Below are positions 33,619 through 41,714 of a stretch of 64,000 nucleotides of DNA, piece after piece. Below the pieces are notes generated by a model, which was given only the letters and a program-made list of their open reading frames with translations, was not told the origin of the DNA and searched no databases. Location of the stretch: positions 1 to 64,000 of the forward strand of contig JBOGVG010000103.1 in assembly GCA_050692435.1 (NCBI GenBank), written 5' to 3'. The position numbers and the translations under genes are program-made. Source of the DNA: AC-69 sp050692435 (GTDB lineage: Bacteria; Actinomycetota; UBA4738; HRBIN12). Numbering within the stretch: position 1 is the stretch's first letter; each line of letters opens with the position of its first letter.

Positions 33619-34803
33619 ATGCCCCCAGGCGCGAGCGCCGGCCTTCGGACCGAGGACGTCGTGGCCGTCACGCTCCCCCCGGGCCCAGAGTGGATCCGGA
33701 TCGTGGCGGATGTGTGGGACGCCGGGGCGGCGCTGCTCCCCGTGGACCACCGCCTCCCCCAACCGGAGATCCGGACCCTCCTCGACCGGGCCTCCCCCAC
33801 CGTCGTCCACGACTCGGGGGGTTGGACGCGGCTTCCGGCCGGTGTGCCGGCAGGAACCAAGGTCGCGCTGGTCGTCCACACCTCGGGCTCCGGCGGGGGG
33901 CTGAAGCTCGCGCAGTTCGACCGGGCCGCCATCGACGCCGCGGTCGCCTCGTCCGCGCTGGCCCTGGAGGCCACGCCCCACGATCGCTGGTTGTGCTGCC
34001 TCCCGCTTGCCCACGTGGGCGGGCTCCTGGTGTTGCTCCGGGCGGTCCTCCTGGGTGCACCCGTCACCGTCCACGCGAGCTTCGACCCGGTCGCGGTCGG
34101 GGCGGAAGTAGACGCCGGGTTCGTCTCGGTCGTCCCCGCGATGCTGCTTCGGCTGCTCGATGCGAACGCGGACCTCTCGCGCTTCCGGGCCATCCTGGTG
34201 GGAGGGTCGGCCCTGGCCGCCGGACTCCGGGCGAGGGCCGAGGCCGCGGGCGTCCGGGTCATCGAGACGTATGGCCTCACCGAAAGCTGCGGAGGCGTCG
34301 TCTACGACGGCCGTCCCCTCGCCGGGATCGAGGCCCGGATCGATCCGAGGGACCAGGGCATCCAGCTCCGCGGGCCAACCCTGATGCTGGGGTACCGGTT
34401 CGATAAGGAAGGCACCATGGCGGCCTTCACCGGGGACGGCTGGCTTCGAACCTTCGACGCCGGCCTCCTCGATCCCGAAGGCCGGCTCCGGATCCTGGGC
34501 CGCCTGGACGACCTGATCAAGACGGGCGGCGAACGGGTCTGGCCCGACGAGGTCGAGCACGCCCTCCGAGATCACGCCAAGGTGGCCGACGCAGCGGTGG
34601 CCGGCCGGCTCGACTCCGAGTGGGGGCAGCGGGTCGTGGCATTCGTCGTCTCCGCCGACCCCTCGTCTCCTCCCACCCTCCAGGAGCTCCGGGATCACGT
34701 CTCGATCACGCTCCCCCGCCACAAGGCACCCCGGGAGCTCGTCCTCGTCGACGAGCTCCCCCGCACCGCCTCCGGCAAGGTCCGCCGGGACGGCCTCGTG
34801 TGA
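33619..34803 (+). CDS. menE: O-succinylbenzoate-CoA ligase (MenE-like)
   Basis: 394 residues from the ATG at 33619. ANL-superfamily adenylating enzyme: P-loop HTSGSGGGLK near 96, A5-type motif IETYGLTESCGGVVYDG near 222, hinge and A8 region GDGWLRTFDAGLL and GRLDDLIKTGGERVWPDEVE near 300, and catalytic Lys near the C-terminus in PRTASGKVRRD. The N-terminus is short compared with E. coli MenE, as is common in Actinobacteria. It activates o-succinylbenzoate with CoA, between MenC (58.7 kb) and MenB. Confidence 0.88.
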   Translation: MPPGASAGLRTEDVVAVTLPPGPEWIRIVADVWDAGAALLPVDHRLPQPEIRTLLDRASPTVVHDSGGWTRLPAGVPAGTKVALVVHTSGSGGGLKLAQFDRAAIDAAVASSALALEATPHDRWLCCLPLAHVGGLLVLLRAVLLGAPVTVHASFDPVAVGAEVDAGFVSVVPAMLLRLLDANADLSRFRAILVGGSALAAGLRARAEAAGVRVIETYGLTESCGGVVYDGRPLAGIEARIDPRDQGIQLRGPTLMLGYRFDKEGTMAAFTGDGWLRTFDAGLLDPEGRLRILGRLDDLIKTGGERVWPDEVEHALRDHAKVADAAVAGRLDSEWGQRVVAFVVSADPSSPPTLQELRDHVSITLPRHKAPRELVLVDELPRTASGKVRRDGLV

Positions 34804-34834
34804 AGGAATAGAGAGCGGTTATCCCTATGGGAGA

Positions 34835-35776
34835 ATGGAGCGGAACGTGCTCGACGAACGAAACGTGATCGTTCTCGGATCGGGGCCGGCCGGGTACGCG
34901 GCGGCCCTGTACGCCGCCCGCGCAGACCTGGAGCCCCTCGTCCTGAAGGGACTCGACGCCGGTGGCCAGCTCATGCTCACCACCGATGTCGAGAACTACC
35001 CCGGGTTCCCCGGTGCCATCCTCGGACCGGAGCTCATGGACGCCATGGAGAAGCAGGCCGCCCGGTTCGGGGCGGAGATGCTGCATCAGACCGCGACGCG
35101 GGTGGACCTTTCCGAGCGGCCGTTCGGGGTGTGGGCGGGGGACCAGGAGTGGCGGGCGAAGACGCTGATCATCGCCACCGGGGCCACGGCCAAGTGGCTC
35201 GGCGTCCCCGGCGAGGACAAGCTCCGGGGCCGCGGTGTGTCGGCCTGCGCGACATGCGACGGGTTCTTCTTCCGCGACAAGGAGCTAGTCGTGGTGGGCG
35301 GGGGGGATACCGCCATGGAGGAGGCCACGTTCCTCACGAAGTTCGCCTCCCACGTCACGATCGTCCACCGCCGCGACGAGTTCCGGGCGTCAAAGATCAT
35401 GCAGGACCGGGCGCTGGCGAACCCCAAGATCTCCGTGACCTGGGACACCGTGGTCGAGGAGATCCTTGGCGACGGCGCGGTGGCCGCCGTCCGCCTTCGA
35501 AACGTGAAGTCGGGCGAGACGACCGAGTTCCGCACGGACGGCGTGTTCGTGGCCATCGGCCATACCCCGAACACGTCGCTGGTGGAGGGGCAACTCGAAC
35601 TCACCGACGGCGGCTACATCCCGGTCCAGGAACCGACCACGAAGACCAGCGTGCCCGGCGTGTTCGCCGCTGGCGATGTCACCGACCGAGTCTACCGTCA
35701 GGCGGTGACCGCGGCGGGCCAGGGGTGCAAGGCGGCGATGGACGCCGAGCGCCTCCTGGAAGCGGAAGGACACTAG
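34835..35776 (+). CDS. trxB: Thioredoxin reductase
   Basis: 313 residues from the ATG at 34835; a GTG at 34847 with GGAG six nt upstream is an equally good start. FAD motif GSGPAGYAAALYAA near 16, redox pair in CATCDGFFFRDKE near 145, NADPH motif GGGDTAMEEATF, and the C-terminal FAD motif GVFAAGDVTDR. It reduces thioredoxin with NADPH in the cytoplasm. It pairs with trxA 120 bp downstream, as in Rv3913-Rv3914. Confidence 0.94.
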   Translation: MERNVLDERNVIVLGSGPAGYAAALYAARADLEPLVLKGLDAGGQLMLTTDVENYPGFPGAILGPELMDAMEKQAARFGAEMLHQTATRVDLSERPFGVWAGDQEWRAKTLIIATGATAKWLGVPGEDKLRGRGVSACATCDGFFFRDKELVVVGGGDTAMEEATFLTKFASHVTIVHRRDEFRASKIMQDRALANPKISVTWDTVVEEILGDGAVAAVRLRNVKSGETTEFRTDGVFVAIGHTPNTSLVEGQLELTDGGYIPVQEPTTKTSVPGVFAAGDVTDRVYRQAVTAAGQGCKAAMDAERLLEAEGH

Positions 35777-35899
35777 GCCTCCACCAAAGAGGGAATCCCG
35801 AGCATCTTCGGGGGCGTTGCAACGAGCAGGCCATCCCCGGGCCCAGGGCGATCTGGACTCGAGGATGTTCGGATCCGAGGAGGAAGGACGTGGCGTTCG

Positions 35900-36220
35900 A
35901 TGGGTGACGTGACGGACCAGGACTTCGATGAGCGCGTGCTGAGGTCGGACACACCGGTGCTGGTGGACTTCTGGGCAGAGTGGTGCGTGCCCTGCCACAT
36001 GGTCTCCCCCGTGGTCGAGGAGATCGGGCGGGAGAAGGGCGAGGCCCTCATCGTGGTCAAGCTCAACATCGACGAGAACCCCGAGATGACCCGGCGGTAC
36101 GGCGTGATGAGCATCCCCACGCTCATGCTGTTCAAGGACGGGCTAGAGAAGGCCCGACTGGTCGGGGCCCGCGGCAAGGAAGCCCTGCTCCGCGAGATCG
36201 AGCCCCACCTCGCGGCGTAG
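35900..36220 (+). CDS. trxA: Thioredoxin
   Basis: 106 residues, single domain. The active site is WCVPC (usually WCGPC; the Gly is Val here) within DFWAEWCVPCHMVSP, and the cis-Pro is in SIPTLMLF. An AGGAGGAAGG Shine-Dalgarno lies upstream at a slightly long distance. It is the electron acceptor of the adjacent thioredoxin reductase. The Val substitution may shift the redox potential. Confidence 0.93.
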   Translation: MGDVTDQDFDERVLRSDTPVLVDFWAEWCVPCHMVSPVVEEIGREKGEALIVVKLNIDENPEMTRRYGVMSIPTLMLFKDGLEKARLVGARGKEALLREIEPHLAA

Positions 36221-36279
36221 GAAGCACCTGCGTGGGCCGTCCGGCCCTCCCAGGTCCGCGGAGCCACCGCGCCCAACCG

Positions 36280-36285
36280 TAGACT
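36280..36285 (+). promoter_or_regulatory. Leaderless-type -10 (TAGACT) for cwlM
   Basis: TAGACT ends 7 nt before the GTG at 36293, and there is no Shine-Dalgarno. Confidence 0.6.
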
Positions 36286-36292
36286 TCCCACC

Positions 36293-37396
36293 GTGAACAT
36301 CATCCACCGAGGAGACTCGGGCGAGGCGATCCGGGACATCCAGCACCGCCTCCTGGATCTCGGCCTCTCCGTCCAACCGGACGAGCTCGAGGGGCGGTTC
36401 GGGCCATCCACGGAGGCCGCGGTGCGGGCATTCCAGCAGCGCCGGGGGCTTCCTTCCGACGGGATGGTCGGCGCCGACACGTGGGGCCAACTCGTGGAGG
36501 CGGGGTACCGGCTCGGCGACCGGGTCCTGTACCTTCGCTCCCCGGCGTTCCGAGGAGACGACGTCCGCGAGCTCCAACGGCGCCTGAACGCCCTGGGCTT
36601 CGACGCGGGCCGGGAGGACGGCATCTTCGGTGCGAGGACCGAGGGGGCCATCGTCGAGTTCCAGCGCAACGTGGGCGAGAACGCCGACGGGATCGTCGGG
36701 CCTGGTACCACCCAAGCCATCGACCGGTTCCGTCCTGCGGTCGAAGGGCCGAGTCGGGCTGTGGTCCGGGAGGAGGAGGACGTCCGCCGGATCGAGGAGG
36801 AGCAGGCCCTGGCCGGATCCCGGGTGGCCATCGACCCGGGGCACGGCCCCGGCGACCCGGGCAACGTCGGCCCCGGGGGCCTCGTCGAGACCGAGGCCGC
36901 GATGTTGCTGGCAAGGGACCTGGCAGAGGAGCTCCGCGCCCGCGGCGCCATCCCCACCATCCTTCGCGGAGACGACGACGATCCCACCCCAAGCGAGCGC
37001 GCCCTGCTGGCGAACGAGCTCGGCGCGGCGGTGTGCATCTCCGTCCACATGAACGCCGGCGAACGAACCGCCGAGGGCGCCACGTGCTTCTACTACGGCA
37101 CCGAGGAAACGCACTCACCGGCGGGGCAGCGCCTCGCGGAGGTCATCCAGGAGGAGCTCACCTCGCGCATGGGGCTGATGGACGGGCGGACCCATCGCCT
37201 GGCCGTGGCAATCCTCCGCGAGACCAGGATGCCCGCGGTCCAGGTGGAACCCTGCTTCATCACCAGCCCGAGCGAAGAGCGGCTGGTGGCCGACCCGGTC
37301 TCCCGGCGCCGCGTGGCCGCCGCCATCGCAACTGGGGTCGAGCGGTTCTTCGGCGCGGTTGAATCGAGGGCGGGGCGCCGGGCCGCGAGCGGCTAG
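36293..37396 (+). CDS. cwlM: N-acetylmuramoyl-L-alanine amidase-like protein with two peptidoglycan-binding domains (CwlM)
   Basis: 367 residues, GTG start. Two PG_binding_1 domains (GDSGEAIRDIQHRLLDLGL near 7, GDDVRELQRRLNALGFDAG near 85) precede an amidase_3 domain from about 175. Zinc-ligand positions are kept: DPGHGPGDPG, VETEAAMLLA, SVHMNAGE, and a C-terminal Glu in VQVEPCFITSPSEE. There is no signal peptide. That matches mycobacterial CwlM, a cytoplasmic regulator that activates MurA when phosphorylated, so a regulatory rather than lytic role is likely. The gene order trxB-trxA-cwlM is that of Rv3913-Rv3915. Confidence 0.9.
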   Translation: MNIIHRGDSGEAIRDIQHRLLDLGLSVQPDELEGRFGPSTEAAVRAFQQRRGLPSDGMVGADTWGQLVEAGYRLGDRVLYLRSPAFRGDDVRELQRRLNALGFDAGREDGIFGARTEGAIVEFQRNVGENADGIVGPGTTQAIDRFRPAVEGPSRAVVREEEDVRRIEEEQALAGSRVAIDPGHGPGDPGNVGPGGLVETEAAMLLARDLAEELRARGAIPTILRGDDDDPTPSERALLANELGAAVCISVHMNAGERTAEGATCFYYGTEETHSPAGQRLAEVIQEELTSRMGLMDGRTHRLAVAILRETRMPAVQVEPCFITSPSEERLVADPVSRRRVAAAIATGVERFFGAVESRAGRRAASG

Positions 37397-37434
37397 AGGT
37401 CCCGCGAAGCTCCAGCCCATCGGACGGGACCGGC

Positions 37435-37524
37435 TCAGGCTCTGGTGTGCCGCGACCGGGTCAAGGCCACCATCACCAGTCCCAGGACCAGCCCCAACAG
37501 TGTGGCCTTCGCAGCTCTTGCCAC
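37435..37524 (-). CDS. Possible 29-residue membrane micropeptide
   Basis: In the 200-bp gap after cwlM, a minus-strand frame from the GTG at 37524 encodes VARAAKATLLGLVLGLVMVA plus a short basic tail (LTRSRHTRA). That is one transmembrane helix with positive-inside polarity. The frame is open further upstream but offers no other start codon, and no Shine-Dalgarno or promoter is evident. It is kept only because the hydrophobic pattern is so regular. Confidence 0.25.
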   Translation of the reverse strand: MARAAKATLLGLVLGLVMVALTRSRHTRA

Positions 37525-37596
37525 CTCTTCGAAGGAAGGTGCGTTCGTGGAAGGATTGTAGGTCCGCGAACGGCAGCGCTGAGGGGGGAGGCGCCG

Positions 37597-38550
37597 ATGC
37601 GGTTCTGCCTGATGCTCGAGGGACAGGAAGGTGTCACCTGGGAGCAGTGGCTGGCCCTGGCCGAGGCCTGTGAGCGGCTCGGCTTCGAGGGTCTGTTCTC
37701 ATCCGATCACTACTTCTCGGTCCATGGCGCGGCGGGACGCGGGTCGGCCGACGCGTGGACGGTGCTGGCCGGCGTGGCCGCCCGCACGACGCGCCTCCGG
37801 CTCGGCACACTCGTCTCGCCCGTGACCTTCCGCCTCCCCGTGGTGCTGGCCAAGGTCGCCACCACCGTCGATCGCATATCCGGGGGTCGCGTGGAGATCG
37901 GGATGGGCGCCGGGTGGTGGGAGGAGGAGCACCGGAGTCACGGGTTTCTCTTCCCTCCCCTGGACGAGCGGATGGAGATGCTGGAGGAACAGCTCGAGAT
38001 CGTGCACGGCTTGCTCTCCGAAGAGGTCTTCTCGTTCAAGGGGCGGCATTATGCGCTGCACGACTGTCGGTTCCTGCCGAAGGGGATCCAGTCGCCCCAC
38101 CCGCCGATCATCGTGGGGGGGAAGGGAGGACCGAGGATCGCTCGGCTGGCGGCGAGGTGGGCCGACGAGTTCAACACGGTCGGAGGGACGCCGAGGGAGG
38201 TCCGTGAACGCTTCGAGCGCGTTCGCGAGGGGGTGGATGCCGCGGGCCGAGATCAGGCCACCGTCACGACGTCGTTCATGACGTGGGTCTACATCGGAAA
38301 GGACGAGCGGTCCGTCCGGGAGCGCATGGAGCGGGGACGACAGCTCGATCCCAGGGCGGGCTCCTACGACGAGTTCCTCGCCGACGCGGAGCGGGACTGC
38401 ATCGTCGGAACGCCGGACCGCGCCGCCGAGCGCCTGTCGGAATACGCAGCCGCCGGCGTGCAGCGCGTGTTCTTGAACCACGAGCTGTTCGACGACCTGG
38501 AGATGGTCGAGATCCTGGGGACGGACGTCCTCCCCAAAGTCGGCGACTGA
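37597..38550 (+). CDS. LLM-class flavin/F420-dependent oxidoreductase
   Basis: 317 residues from the ATG at 37597 with a GGGGGGAG Shine-Dalgarno. Luciferase-like TIM barrel: CERLGFEGLFSSDHYFSVHG near 28, RLRLGTLVSPVTFRLPVVLA near 68, DRISGGRVEIGMGAGWWEEE near 93 and PPIIVGGKGGPRIARLAARW near 170. Actinobacterial members often use coenzyme F420. The substrate cannot be assigned. It is not part of the mycobacterial order here, so it is an insertion between cwlM and parB. Confidence 0.88.
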   Translation: MRFCLMLEGQEGVTWEQWLALAEACERLGFEGLFSSDHYFSVHGAAGRGSADAWTVLAGVAARTTRLRLGTLVSPVTFRLPVVLAKVATTVDRISGGRVEIGMGAGWWEEEHRSHGFLFPPLDERMEMLEEQLEIVHGLLSEEVFSFKGRHYALHDCRFLPKGIQSPHPPIIVGGKGGPRIARLAARWADEFNTVGGTPREVRERFERVREGVDAAGRDQATVTTSFMTWVYIGKDERSVRERMERGRQLDPRAGSYDEFLADAERDCIVGTPDRAAERLSEYAAAGVQRVFLNHELFDDLEMVEILGTDVLPKVGD

Positions 38551-38589
38551 CGCACGCCCCGGTTCCACCTCTCCGAGCTGCGGCGTTGC

Positions 38590-38595
38590 TACCAT
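38590..38595 (+). promoter_or_regulatory. Leaderless-type -10 (TACCAT) for the aminotransferase gene
   Basis: TACCAT ends 9 nt before the ATG at 38605, with no Shine-Dalgarno between. Confidence 0.45.
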
Positions 38596-38604
38596 GGCTC
38601 CCTA

Positions 38605-39831
38605 ATGGCCGAGCTCAACGTCGATCCCTACGTAGACCTGTACGCCCGACGCACCTCGGGGATGTCCGCATCCGAGGTCCGGGCGCTGTTCGCGGTGGCG
38701 TCCCGTCCCGAGGTCGTCTCGCTGGCCGGCGGCATGCCGTACGTCCAGGGCATCCCGAAGGAGGACGTGCTCGACGTCGTGGCCCACGTCGTGTCCGAGC
38801 AGGCCTCCACCGCGCTCCAGTACGGCGGGGGCCAGGGGATGCCCACCCTCCGGGAGCGCCTGGCCATGCTGATGCGCGAGGAAGGCACGGAGTCCGATCC
38901 CGAGGACATGGTCGTCACCACGGGGGCGCAGCAGGCCCTCGACCTCATTGGGAAGGTGTTGATCGATCCCGGGGACGAGATCGTCGTGGAGGCTCCCTCG
39001 TACGTGGGCGCGCTCTCGGCGTTCAGCGCATACGAGCCCCGCTACGTCCAGATCGAACTGGACGACAACGGGATGGTCGTCGAACGATTGGAGGAGGCGC
39101 TGGTCAAGGGGGCCCGACCGAAGTTCGTATACACGGTTCCCAACTTCCACAACCCCGCGGGCGTCACCATGTCCACCGCCCGGCGGGAGCAGCTCGTCGC
39201 TCTCTGCCGCGAAGCCCATGTCCCCATCGTGGAGGACAACCCGTATGGCCTACTCCGGTTCGAAGGCCGGTCCGAGCCCACCCTCCGCTCCATGGACCCC
39301 CACAACGTGATCTACCTGGGGACGGTGTCGAAGGTGTTCGCGCCTGGGCTCCGGGTCGGATGGGCCCTGGCCGAACCCGGTGTCCTCCAGCGGTTGATCC
39401 TGGCCAAGGAGGCGGGCGATCTCTGTGGGAGCTCCTTCACGATGCTGGTCACCGAGCGCTACCTGTCCGGCAGCCGGTGGCAGAAGAACCTCCAGGGCCT
39501 GGTCGACGTGTACCGAAGCCGTCGAGACGCGATGCTCGCGGCGCTCGATGAGCACTTCCCGGACGACGCCACGTGGACGCTCCCGACAGGCGGGTTCTTC
39601 GTGTGGGTCACCCTCCCTGGATACTTCGACACGCAGGCCATGTTGGCGGCCGCGGTGGAGCGACGGGTGGCCTACGTGCCGGGGACGGCCTTCCATCCCG
39701 ACGGCCGGGGCCGGGACAAGATGCGCCTCGCGTTCTGCTACCCGGCCGAGGACGACATCGTGGAGGGGGTGCGGCGGCTCGGTGCGCTCCTCGCCGACGA
39801 GGAGGAGTTGTACCGGTCGCTGTCCGGATGA
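38605..39831 (+). CDS. PLP-dependent class I/II aminotransferase (MocR/AAT-II-like)
   Basis: 408 residues, fold type I. The N-terminus SVMSASEVRALFAVASRP-like segment and VSLAGGMPYVQGIPKED are typical of the 2-aminoadipate/valine-pyruvate group. PLP-binding landmarks are TTGAQQALDLIGKVLIDPGD near 112, YTVPNFHNPAGVTMS near 175, the Schiff-base Lys in GTVSKVFAPGLRVGW near 242, and a C-terminal Arg region (KMRLAFCYP). No N-terminal GntR DNA-binding domain is present, so it is an enzyme, not a MocR regulator. It is coupled to ddl by ATGA. The amino acid substrate is unknown; a link to cell-wall amino acids is plausible. Confidence 0.87.
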   Translation: MAELNVDPYVDLYARRTSGMSASEVRALFAVASRPEVVSLAGGMPYVQGIPKEDVLDVVAHVVSEQASTALQYGGGQGMPTLRERLAMLMREEGTESDPEDMVVTTGAQQALDLIGKVLIDPGDEIVVEAPSYVGALSAFSAYEPRYVQIELDDNGMVVERLEEALVKGARPKFVYTVPNFHNPAGVTMSTARREQLVALCREAHVPIVEDNPYGLLRFEGRSEPTLRSMDPHNVIYLGTVSKVFAPGLRVGWALAEPGVLQRLILAKEAGDLCGSSFTMLVTERYLSGSRWQKNLQGLVDVYRSRRDAMLAALDEHFPDDATWTLPTGGFFVWVTLPGYFDTQAMLAAAVERRVAYVPGTAFHPDGRGRDKMRLAFCYPAEDDIVEGVRRLGALLADEEELYRSLSG

Positions 39832-40769
39832 GCGAGCGGATTGCCGTCCTGGCCGGTGGGCGCTCTCCGGAGCGGGAGGTCTCGCTCCGGTCCGGACACC
39901 GGGTGATGACGGCCCTCGTGTCCAAGGGGTACGACGCCTTCGTCCTCGACCCGGCCGAGGAGCCCCTCGTTGAACTCCTTTCCGCTGCAAGGGTTTCCGC
40001 GTGTTACGTGGCCCTCCATGGCAAGGAGGGAGAGGACGGCACGGTCCAGCGGCTCATCGAGCTCCTCGGGATCCCGTACACGGGCACGCAGCCGCTCGCC
40101 TGCCACGTCACGTTCGACAAGGTCCTGGCGAAGGAGGCGCTCGCTCGCGCCGGCGTGTCGACGCCGCCCTGGGTGACGGTGGAGGCCTCCGCGCTCCGCG
40201 ACCTGTCGGCCGGACCGATCCTCCACAGCGTGGCGGAACGGGTCGGCCTCCCGGCCGTGGTCAAGCCGTCGAGAGCAGGATCCGCCATGGGTCTTTCGTT
40301 CGCCGAGCGGGAGAGCGACCTGCCCAGCGCGGTCATGAGCGCGCTCTCGTTCGCCGACGCAGTCGTGGTCGAGCGGAAGATCGAGGGGGCCGAGGTCGCC
40401 GCGGCCATGGTGGGGTCGCCCGACGAACCGCTGCCACTGGTCGAGATCGTCCCGAAGTCCGGGGTGTTCGACTACGCCGCCCGGTACACGGCTGGGGCTA
40501 CCGAGTACTACGCGCCGGCACGCGTGTCCCCCGAGGTGGCGGCGGCCTGCCATCGACAGGCCGCCCTAGCCTTCCGGACGCTCGGGCTTCGGGACGTGAG
40601 CCGGGCGGACATCATGATCGACTCCCGGGGCATGCCATGGGTCGTCGACGTCAATGTCTCCCCCGGCATGACCGACACCAGCCTCCTGCCCATGTCGGCC
40701 CAGTCCGCGGGGATCCCCTTCCCCGACCTCTGCGAACGGATCCTGCATCTCGCCTTGGCCCGGGCCTGA
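39828..40769 (+). CDS. ddl: D-alanine--D-alanine ligase
   Basis: 313 residues from the ATG at 39828 (ATGA overlap). N-terminal AGGRSPEREVSLRSG near 8; ALHGKEGEDGTVQRLIELLG near 62, whose Glu is the D-Ala-binding position; ATP-grasp motifs VVKPSRAGSAMGLSF near 145 and the metal site DVNVSPGMTDTSLLPM near the end. It joins two D-alanines for peptidoglycan. A terminator-like hairpin overlaps its stop codon. Length and motifs fit DdlB-type enzymes. Confidence 0.92.
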   Translation: MSERIAVLAGGRSPEREVSLRSGHRVMTALVSKGYDAFVLDPAEEPLVELLSAARVSACYVALHGKEGEDGTVQRLIELLGIPYTGTQPLACHVTFDKVLAKEALARAGVSTPPWVTVEASALRDLSAGPILHSVAERVGLPAVVKPSRAGSAMGLSFAERESDLPSAVMSALSFADAVVVERKIEGAEVAAAMVGSPDEPLPLVEIVPKSGVFDYAARYTAGATEYYAPARVSPEVAAACHRQAALAFRTLGLRDVSRADIMIDSRGMPWVVDVNVSPGMTDTSLLPMSAQSAGIPFPDLCERILHLALARA

Positions 40770-40786
40770 CCGACGGCTCGGTCAGG
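40765..40786. terminator. Hairpin between convergent ddl and parB
   Basis: CCTGACCGA (40765-40773), loop CGGC, TCGGTCAGG (40778-40786): a perfect 9-bp stem across the ddl stop. No T tract follows. It lies between convergent genes, so it may terminate both. Confidence 0.55.
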
Positions 40787-40838
40787 ACCGGGTGGTGATG
40801 CGTGTTGGGCATTCGAAGTGAACGCGCCGCCGGCCAGC

Positions 40839-41714
40839 TCAGTCGGGGGCGAGACCTGGGCCCGAGCCGATGATCTCCGAGACGATCCGATCCAGGTCGT
40901 CCGCCGAGCCAAACTCGATCACGATGCGGCCCCGCTTCTTCGTCATCTGGATATTCACCCGTGTCGCGAGCTGTTCGGACAGGATCTCCTCGACTTCCAC
41001 GAGCGAGGTCTGCTCCGGCACGGACTCGAGCCTGGGCGGCCGGGCCTCCGCCACCGGTTGGTCCACGTAGCGGCGGACCACCTCCTCGACCTCGCGCACA
41101 GACAGGTCCTCGGCGGCGGCACGCAGGGCCAGGCCCCGCTGAGCCTCGCCGTCGCCCAGGGCCAGGAGTGCTCGCCCGTGGCCGGCCTGGATCCTTTGCT
41201 CCGCCAGCAGTTGTTGGACCTCCGAGGGCAGGCCGAGCAGCCGGATCGTGTTGGCCACGTGTGACCGGGAAACGCCCAGTCGCTCCGCCAGCGTCTCCTG
41301 CTTCAGCCCCAGCTCCTCCAGGAGCTCCCGGAACGCCTCGGCCAGCTCGATGGGGTTCAGGTCCTCCCGGTGGATGTTCTCGATCAGGGCCTCGCGAAGC
41401 GATTCCGAGTCGTCGCTCTCCCGCACGACCGCTGGGACGGTGGCCAGACCGGCGAGCCTCGCGGCACGCAGACGGCGCTCCCCCGCGATCAGCTCGAACT
41501 CGCCGCCCACCCTCCGAACCACAATGGGCTGGAGGACGCCCACCTCCCGGATCGAGACGGCCAGGGCCTCAAGCGACTCGTCCTCGAACATCGTCCGAGG
41601 CTGGCGCGGGTTGGGGGCGACGGCCCCCACTGGGATCTCCAGTAGCCCGGCCCCCTCCTCCACCGCCCCCGGGATCAGCGCGGATAGCCCGCGCCCCAGC
41701 CCACCACGCTTCAT
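40839..41714 (-). CDS. parB: Chromosome partition protein ParB
   Basis: 291 residues from the ATG at 41714, which overlaps the parA stop by one base (TGATG). Conserved N-terminus KRGGLGRGLSALIPG, the CTPase box II GERRLRAARLAG near 80, ENIHREDLNPIELAEAF near 105, helix-turn-helix LGLKQETLAERLGVSRSHVA near 130, and a C-terminal dimerisation domain ending in IGSGPGLAPD. It loads on the parS site in the same operon region and spreads as a CTP-dependent clamp for origin segregation. Confidence 0.95.
   Translation of the reverse strand: MKRGGLGRGLSALIPGAVEEGAGLLEIPVGAVAPNPRQPRTMFEDESLEALAVSIREVGVLQPIVVRRVGGEFELIAGERRLRAARLAGLATVPAVVRESDDSESLREALIENIHREDLNPIELAEAFRELLEELGLKQETLAERLGVSRSHVANTIRLLGLPSEVQQLLAEQRIQAGHGRALLALGDGEAQRGLALRAAAEDLSVREVEEVVRRYVDQPVAEARPPRLESVPEQTSLVEVEEILSEQLATRVNIQMTKKRGRIVIEFGSADDLDRIVSEIIGSGPGLAPD

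Noticed and set aside
38605..39831. MocR/GntR-type transcription factor
   Set aside because: The aminotransferase domain begins at the N-terminus and no winged-helix domain precedes it, so it is an enzyme.
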